Shown here: piece by piece, positions 60,088 through 64,000 of the stretch
How positions within the stretch are numbered: the first letter of the stretch is position 1
Layout: every line of letters begins with the position of its first letter
From: Alteriqipengyuania flavescens
Lineage (GTDB): Bacteria; Pseudomonadota; Alphaproteobacteria; Sphingomonadales; Sphingomonadaceae
Assembly (NCBI RefSeq): GCF_030406725.1
Contig: NZ_CP129107.1
Coordinates: 1,240,001 to 1,304,000, forward strand
DNA: 64,000 bases
Direction of reading: 5' to 3'
The notes under the pieces: model-generated
Database searches by the model: none
Seen by the model: only the letters and a program-made list of their open reading frames with translations
Told to the model about the DNA's origin: nothing
Made by a program: the position numbers and the translations under genes

Positions 60088-60346
60088 GTGACCCCCAGCT
60101 TTCCCCCAGCTGGGATTAGAGCCGGGCGGTTGTTTTGCGCATAAGCGCGGTTGAAGCAATGGGCTGCGTAGCGGAGCCCGTAGGGCGTAGCGAAGCAGGC
60201 CATTGCTTATCCAGTTCAGCGGCGAACGCCGCCGGTGTGTCGTAGTCGAGGGAGGAGTGCGGTCGCTCCCGATTGTAGTCATCCACCCAGGCCGCAATCT
60301 CGACACGGGCATGGGCCAGGCTCATGAACAGCGTCTCGTTGAGAAG
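60088..60346 (-). pseudogene. IS3-family transposase C-terminal fragment (element A, left piece)
   Basis: On the minus strand this encodes the end of an IS3 OrfB: NETLFMSLAHARVEIAAW, DDYNRERPHSSLDYDTP and a stop at 60116. A TGACCCCCAGC sequence near 60088 may be the element's end. The rest of the gene is missing here. Bases 60133-60346 recur at 61614-61827. Confidence 0.75.
60133..60346. repeat. 214-bp direct repeat flanking IS3 element B, left copy
   Basis: Bases 60133-60346 appear identical to 61614-61827 by reading. They contain the end of the element A transposase gene. The pair brackets an IS3 element, far longer than a target duplication. Confidence 0.85.
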
Positions 60347-60353
60347 TGCACTG

Positions 60354-61184
60354 CTACCCAACGTCGGACCACTTAGGTCTGGAGTTTTCCGCCTTTCTCA
60401 TTTCCGGTGGGCTGGATGCACCGGCTGAGTTTGCCAGCATTATCGGGGGGATATTCCCGATCGCGCTGTGCGGTCGCTCTTCGTTGTAGTGTCTACGCCA
60501 GGCCTCCAGTTTTTCGCAAGCATCTTGCAGCGACAGGAACCAATGAGCGTTCAGGCATTCGCTGCGCAGCTTGCTGTTGAACGCTTCGATAAAGGCATTG
60601 TCCGTGGGCTTGCCAGGGCGGGAGAAGTCCAGGATCACACCGCGTTGGTAAGCCCACAGATCCATGTCCCGAGAGATAAACTCACTGCCATTGTCCACCC
60701 TGATCGTCTTCGGATAGCCGATCTTCCTGCATGCCTGATCCAGCGTGGCGACCACGTCCTCACCGCGATAGCTGAACCGGGGATCGATCACCGGCGATAG
60801 CCGGGAGAACGTATCCACCACCGTCAGGATCCGCAGCTTGCGACCAGTCGCCAGCTCATCGTGCACGAAGTCCATTGCCCAGACATCGTTCGGTCGGACC
60901 GCCGGCGCACGATCCTCTCGCAGCTTCGCCTTCACTCGCCGCTTGGGCGTCTTGTTGCGCAGCTGCAGGCCCAACTCCCTGTAAAGCCTGTAGACCTTCT
61001 TCAGGTTCACATGCCAACCGTCCCGACGCAGGATGTAATACACACGCCGATAACCATAGCGGACATGGGTCTCGCAGATCTCCTTGATGCGCTTCTTCAG
61101 AAAGGCCGGATCGGTTCGGCGGGACTGGTAGTGATAGGTCGACCGATCAAACTGCAAGGCAGAACATGCCCTACGGATCGTCAC
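60354..61184 (-). CDS. IS3-family transposase OrfB (element B)
   Basis: This 276-residue integrase-type transposase has the DDE triad in VWAMDFVHDEL, TIRVDNGSEFIS and NAFIEAFNSKLRSECLN. The N-terminal HTH_21-like region (THVRYGYRRVYYILRR) is present. The frame continues upstream of this ATG, overlapping orfA, so the functional product is probably an OrfAB fusion made by frameshifting. Confidence 0.88.
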   Translation of the reverse strand: MTIRRACSALQFDRSTYHYQSRRTDPAFLKKRIKEICETHVRYGYRRVYYILRRDGWHVNLKKVYRLYRELGLQLRNKTPKRRVKAKLREDRAPAVRPNDVWAMDFVHDELATGRKLRILTVVDTFSRLSPVIDPRFSYRGEDVVATLDQACRKIGYPKTIRVDNGSEFISRDMDLWAYQRGVILDFSRPGKPTDNAFIEAFNSKLRSECLNAHWFLSLQDACEKLEAWRRHYNEERPHSAIGNIPPIMLANSAGASSPPEMRKAENSRPKWSDVG

Positions 61185-61593
61185 CTGCCAGTCCTGCCGA
61201 ACAGCGTCGATAATCTCGCGCTTCCGATCCGGCCTTAGAGCGTTGGCCGCGCTTCGCTTGGCCGTCTGCGACTCCGTTTGATGACATCCTGCAGCATCTC
61301 GCGGTCCAGCGTCAGGTCAGCGACGATCCGCTTCAGTCGGCCGTTCTCATCTTCCAGATCACGCAGACGTCGCATCTCCGACGGCATCAGCCCCGCGTAT
61401 TTCTTCTTCCAGTTGAAGTAAGTCGCCTGGCTGATACCTGCCTTACGGCACACCTCCGCCACCGGCGTCCCTTCTTCACCCTGCTTGATAACGAACGCCT
61501 TCTGCGCGTCCGTGAACTTCGATGCCTTCATGCCGTAACTCCTCGCCCAGCCAAGGATACATACGGCGGAAAACTCTAGCTCGAAACGGTCCA
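60365..61593 (-). mobile_element. IS3-family insertion sequence (element B, IS407-like)
   Basis: The left end (from 60365) and the reverse complement of the right end (to 61593) share an imperfect inverted repeat of about 28 bases, both containing GAGTTTTCCGCC. It carries orfA and orfB and appears complete. It lies between two copies of the 214-bp repeat from element A. No clear short target duplication was found. Confidence 0.78.
61235..61531 (-). CDS. IS3-family transposase OrfA (element B)
   Basis: This 98-residue DNA-binding protein begins MKASKFTDAQKAFVIKQGEE, with a helix-turn-helix (EVCRKAGISQATYFNWKKKY) and a leucine-zipper-like helix (LRDLEDENGRLKRIVADL). It is the usual IS407-group OrfA. 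Confidence 0.88.
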   Translation of the reverse strand: MKASKFTDAQKAFVIKQGEEGTPVAEVCRKAGISQATYFNWKKKYAGLMPSEMRRLRDLEDENGRLKRIVADLTLDREMLQDVIKRSRRRPSEARPTL

Positions 61594-61613
61594 GTTTTCA
61601 GGTGGCAGAGCAG

Positions 61614-62530
61614 TTTTGCGCATAAGCGCGGTTGAAGCAATGGGCTGCGTAGCGGAGCCCGTAGGGCGTAGCGAAGCAGGCCATTGCTTATCCAGTTCAG
61701 CGGCGAACGCCGCCGGTGTGTCGTAGTCGAGGGAGGAGTGCGGTCGCTCCCGATTGTAGTCATCCACCCAGGCCGCAATCTCGACACGGGCATGGGCCAG
61801 GCTCATGAACAGCGTCTCGTTGAGAAGCTCGTCGCGCATGCGACCGTTGGAAGCGCAGCTGGCCGAAGGCCTACCTCTCGACGTAACCGTTCTGCATTGG
61901 CCTTCCGGGCGCGATGTAATGCCACTCCACGCCGACCTCGCCGCACTATGCCAGCACCGCATTGCTGGTGAGCTCGGTGCCATTGTCGCTGACGATCATG
62001 CCTGGCTTGTCACGCCGTTCGATCAGCGCAGTCACCTCGCGCACGACACGGCGCCCGGAGATCGACGTATCCGGCACCGCTGCCAGGCACTCCCGGGTCA
62101 CGTCATCGAGCACGTTGAGCACCCGGAACCGTCTGCCCGAGGCCATCTGGTCGTGAACAAAGTCCAGGCTCCAGCGCTGGTTCGGCAAGGCGAGAACCGG
62201 AGCAGGTGCCCTTGTGCCAACAGCACGCCTGCGACTTCGTCGTCGCCTGACCGCCAGCCCTTCTTCCCTGTAGATCCTCTGGGTCTTCTTGCGGTTGATC
62301 ATGATTCCCTCCCGGCGCAGCAGGATGTGCAGACGGCGATAGCCGAACCGGCGACGCTGGTTGGCCAGCTCGCGCAGCTTCTCACGCAGACCGGCATCGT
62401 CGTCCCGGGTGGAACGGTAACGCACGCTCTTGCGATCGGCATCGATGACACGGCACGCCCGCCGTTCGCTCATCCCGTGGCACGCCTGGAGATGAGCGAC
62501 AGCTTCCCGCTTTGCGACGGGCGTCAGAAC
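61614..62530 (-). pseudogene. IS3-family transposase OrfB, decayed (element A, right piece)
   Basis: On the minus strand the frame gives RRRFGYRRLHILLRREG, the first Asp in WSLDFVHDQMASG, and the second in MIVSDNGTELTSNAVLA. It then meets an in-frame TAG near 61946-61948. An insertion of about 22 bases follows near 61855-61885, before the frame resumes with NGRMRDELLNETLF. The 5' part is cut by the IS110 element. The copy cannot make an active enzyme. Confidence 0.78.
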
Positions 62531-62587
62531 TAATGAGATGACCCACCCTGTCCTACCACGCATGTTCTGCGGACCGAGAAGGAGGTA

Positions 62588-63643
62588 ATGATGAGCATAC
62601 GCAACCAACCAAGAGATGCAGCCGTGTTCGGCGTCGACATTGGCAAGACGATCTTTCACGTGGTCGGCCTTGATGCTGCCCACGCGCCGATCCAGAAGGC
62701 TACGTTCAGGCGAGAGACCTTGCTGCAGTTCTTCGAGCGCGCTTCCCCAGTGCTGGTCGGGATGGAAGCGTGCCCGGGCTCGCAGTGGCTGGCGCGCAAG
62801 CTGCAGGCGATGGGGCATACGGTCCGTATCGTGCCGGCACAGTTCGTGAAGCCTTTCGTGAAGTCGAACAAGAACGATATCATCGATGCAGAGGCCATCG
62901 CAGAAGCCGTGACCAGGCCGACCATGCGCTTCGTCGAGATTCGGACTCCTGAGCAGATCGACCTGCAAGCGCTCCACCGGGTTCGAGACCGGATGATCGC
63001 CCATCGAACGAGGCTGATCAGCCAGATGCGCGCTTTCTGCCTCGAGTATGGCATCGCGATCCATCAGGGGGCGGGCAAGTTCAAGGCCGAGATAACACGC
63101 GTGCTGGCAGATGAGACCAACGAGCTTACTCCTTCGATGCGCCGCATCCTGACAGAGGTTCACGGCGAGATGATGGAGCTCGAACAGCGCATCGCGACGA
63201 TGAACCACGAGATCGAAGACATCGCAGCACGCAGCGATACCGCACGGCGCCTGATGACAGTGCCGGGCATCGGCCCGCTTGCCTCGACCGCTTTATTGGC
63301 GGCAGCCGGTTCCGGGCACCAGTTCGCCAAGGCTCGTGATCTTGCTGCCTGGCTCGGCTTGGTGCCGCGCGAACACTCGACCGGCGGGAAGACCAAGCTG
63401 CTCGGCATCAGCAAGCGCGGCAACAAGTATCTGCGAAGGATGATCGTCCATGGCGCTCGATCCTGCGTCACGCATCTTGACCGCAGCCGGGACCGACTGG
63501 GACCATGGCTCGATGGACTTGAGAGTCGGATGCACAAAAACAAGGTCACGGTTGCCTTGGCAGCCAAGATCGCTCGCATCGTCTGGGTGATCCTGACCAA
63601 GCCGGGTGCTACCTACGAGCGGCGCGTTCCAGCGTTCGGCTGA
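62588..63643 (+). CDS. IS110-family transposase (DEDD type)
   Basis: The protein is 351 residues. The N-terminal RuvC-like DEDD domain has FGVDIGKTIFHVVGLD (first Asp), VGMEACPGSQWLAR (Glu), and SNKNDIIDAEAIAEAV (two Asp). The C-terminal Tnp20 domain has MTVPGIGPLASTALLAA and the catalytic Ser region REHSTGGKTKLLGISKRGN. A GGAGG site precedes ATG 62588; ATG 62591 is an alternative. It should act with a bridge RNA, as known for IS110 enzymes. Confidence 0.92.
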   Translation: MMSIRNQPRDAAVFGVDIGKTIFHVVGLDAAHAPIQKATFRRETLLQFFERASPVLVGMEACPGSQWLARKLQAMGHTVRIVPAQFVKPFVKSNKNDIIDAEAIAEAVTRPTMRFVEIRTPEQIDLQALHRVRDRMIAHRTRLISQMRAFCLEYGIAIHQGAGKFKAEITRVLADETNELTPSMRRILTEVHGEMMELEQRIATMNHEIEDIAARSDTARRLMTVPGIGPLASTALLAAAGSGHQFAKARDLAAWLGLVPREHSTGGKTKLLGISKRGNKYLRRMIVHGARSCVTHLDRSRDRLGPWLDGLESRMHKNKVTVALAAKIARIVWVILTKPGATYERRVPAFG

Positions 63644-63863
63644 ACGAAGCCGCCACCAACTGCGAGGTTCGTGAGAGTGATGACGAGACAGTGGACCAGC
63701 GCATCGTAAGCCCCTGCAAAAAAGCGGGCAGAAAGCCCGAAGCATTTATCTGCGAACGAGGCGCGCGGATCTCATCAAGGCCTGGCCGCAACAGCGGCCC
63801 ACTTGCGAGAGGCCGGATACATTTGTGCAGACTGGCACCGTCAACACCAATCGACCCTTGCAT
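63644..63863 (+). ncRNA. Candidate bridge RNA region of the IS110-family element
   Basis: The 3' non-coding part of the element is about 220 bases long. In the IS1111 group the structured guide RNA lies downstream of the transposase. A hairpin CGGGC-AGAAA-GCCCG is visible around 63726-63740. I could not fold the RNA or locate the target and donor loops, so this is inference from family architecture. Confidence 0.4.
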
Positions 63864-63882
63864 GGACAGGGCGGGTCATACA

Positions 63883-64000
63883 TTGGACATTTCCGGTTGG
63901 GATATACAAGCTCATGCCGGTGACTATGAAAAAGCTGTCCGTCATGTGCGAAGCTGGCTCATCGCTCAGGCTGGAGCTACCGCGATCGGGTCAGCAAAAA
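63883..64000 (+). CDS. Possible partial gene running off the right edge
   Basis: An open frame from TTG 63883 to the edge reads LDISGWDIQAHAGDYEKAV and RSWLIAQAGATAIG, which looks protein-like. I recognise no family, and the IS110 end may have replaced the true start. Confidence 0.3.
   Translation, partial: MDISGWDIQAHAGDYEKAVRHVRSWLIAQAGATAIGSAK

Larger units (their letters stand above)
62531..63886 (+). mobile_element. IS110-family element (IS1111-like)
   Basis: An imperfect 15-base inverted repeat, TGACCCACCCTGTCC at 62539-62553 and GGACAGGGCGGGTCA at 63864-63878 (14 of 15 matched), marks the ends, as in the subterminal repeats of the IS1111 group. One transposase gene is inside, with a short 5' and a long 3' non-coding part. 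The exact ends are uncertain. It interrupts the IS3 element A remnant. Confidence 0.7.

Noticed and set aside
62531-63208. Upstream extension of the IS3 element A transposase frame
   Set aside because: This part is antisense to the IS110 transposase; the IS3 reading ends at the IS110 boundary.

Overview
This 64 kb window looks like chromosome from an alphaproteobacterium of the Sphingomonadales, probably an Erythrobacter-like genus. That placement is an inference from high GC, the aerobic B12 gene set, HWE-type histidine kinase signalling, and GGAAC/CGTT-like stress promoters. No rRNA, intact tRNA or CRISPR array was seen.

Region 1 (1-11.4 kb) is a late cobalamin synthesis and uptake cluster. 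A cobU fragment on the + strand enters from the left. Everything else is on the minus strand: cobT-cobS-ribazole phosphatase-cobO, then a cobalamin riboswitch, then btuB-btuF-btuC-btuD-cobQ-cbiB-cobD. Most junctions are 4-base ATGA overlaps.

Region 2 (11.8-20.7 kb) holds two convergent, tightly packed operons that look like conflict or defence systems. The rightward one is sce7726 (PD-(D/E)XK-like), sce7725, a zinc-ribbon RES-domain protein and an unknown. The leftward one is a large repeat-like protein, a protein with a PD-(D/E)XK-like N terminus, and two HEPN proteins, one AbiV-like. I know no named system with either composition; this is the best candidate for something undescribed.

Region 3 (20.9-51.8 kb) begins with an IS5-family element. 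It then carries a large serine recombinase, a broken resolvase, a ParB-like protein with three unknown partners, and a MobA/MobL-type relaxase. A respiratory cargo follows: CtaG-like assembly protein, cytochrome b561, cytochromes c, a cytochrome-c-bearing oxidase subunit II, a fused subunit I/III and a sorbosone-dehydrogenase-like lipoprotein. Next come stress and repair genes: dehydrogenases, a 2H-phosphoesterase-like protein, an HWE kinase and response regulator, exonuclease III, and an isoaspartyl methyltransferase fused to an erythromycin-esterase domain. Two direct repeats resembling the 3' end of a tRNA-Leu gene, at 22.06 kb and 51.8 kb, bracket this 29.7 kb stretch and suggest integration boundaries.

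Region 4 (51.9-60.0 kb) starts with a dead tyrosine integrase. It continues with VOC, DUF427, ZIP-like, DUF2171, PRC-barrel and repair-type genes, several of them paralogues of genes in region 3. Four possible sigma-EcfG promoters sit in front of genes in regions 3 and 4.

Region 5 (60.0-64 kb) is a nest of insertion sequences: a decayed IS3 copy, an apparently intact IS3 element inside a 214 bp direct repeat, and an IS110-family (IS1111-like) element.
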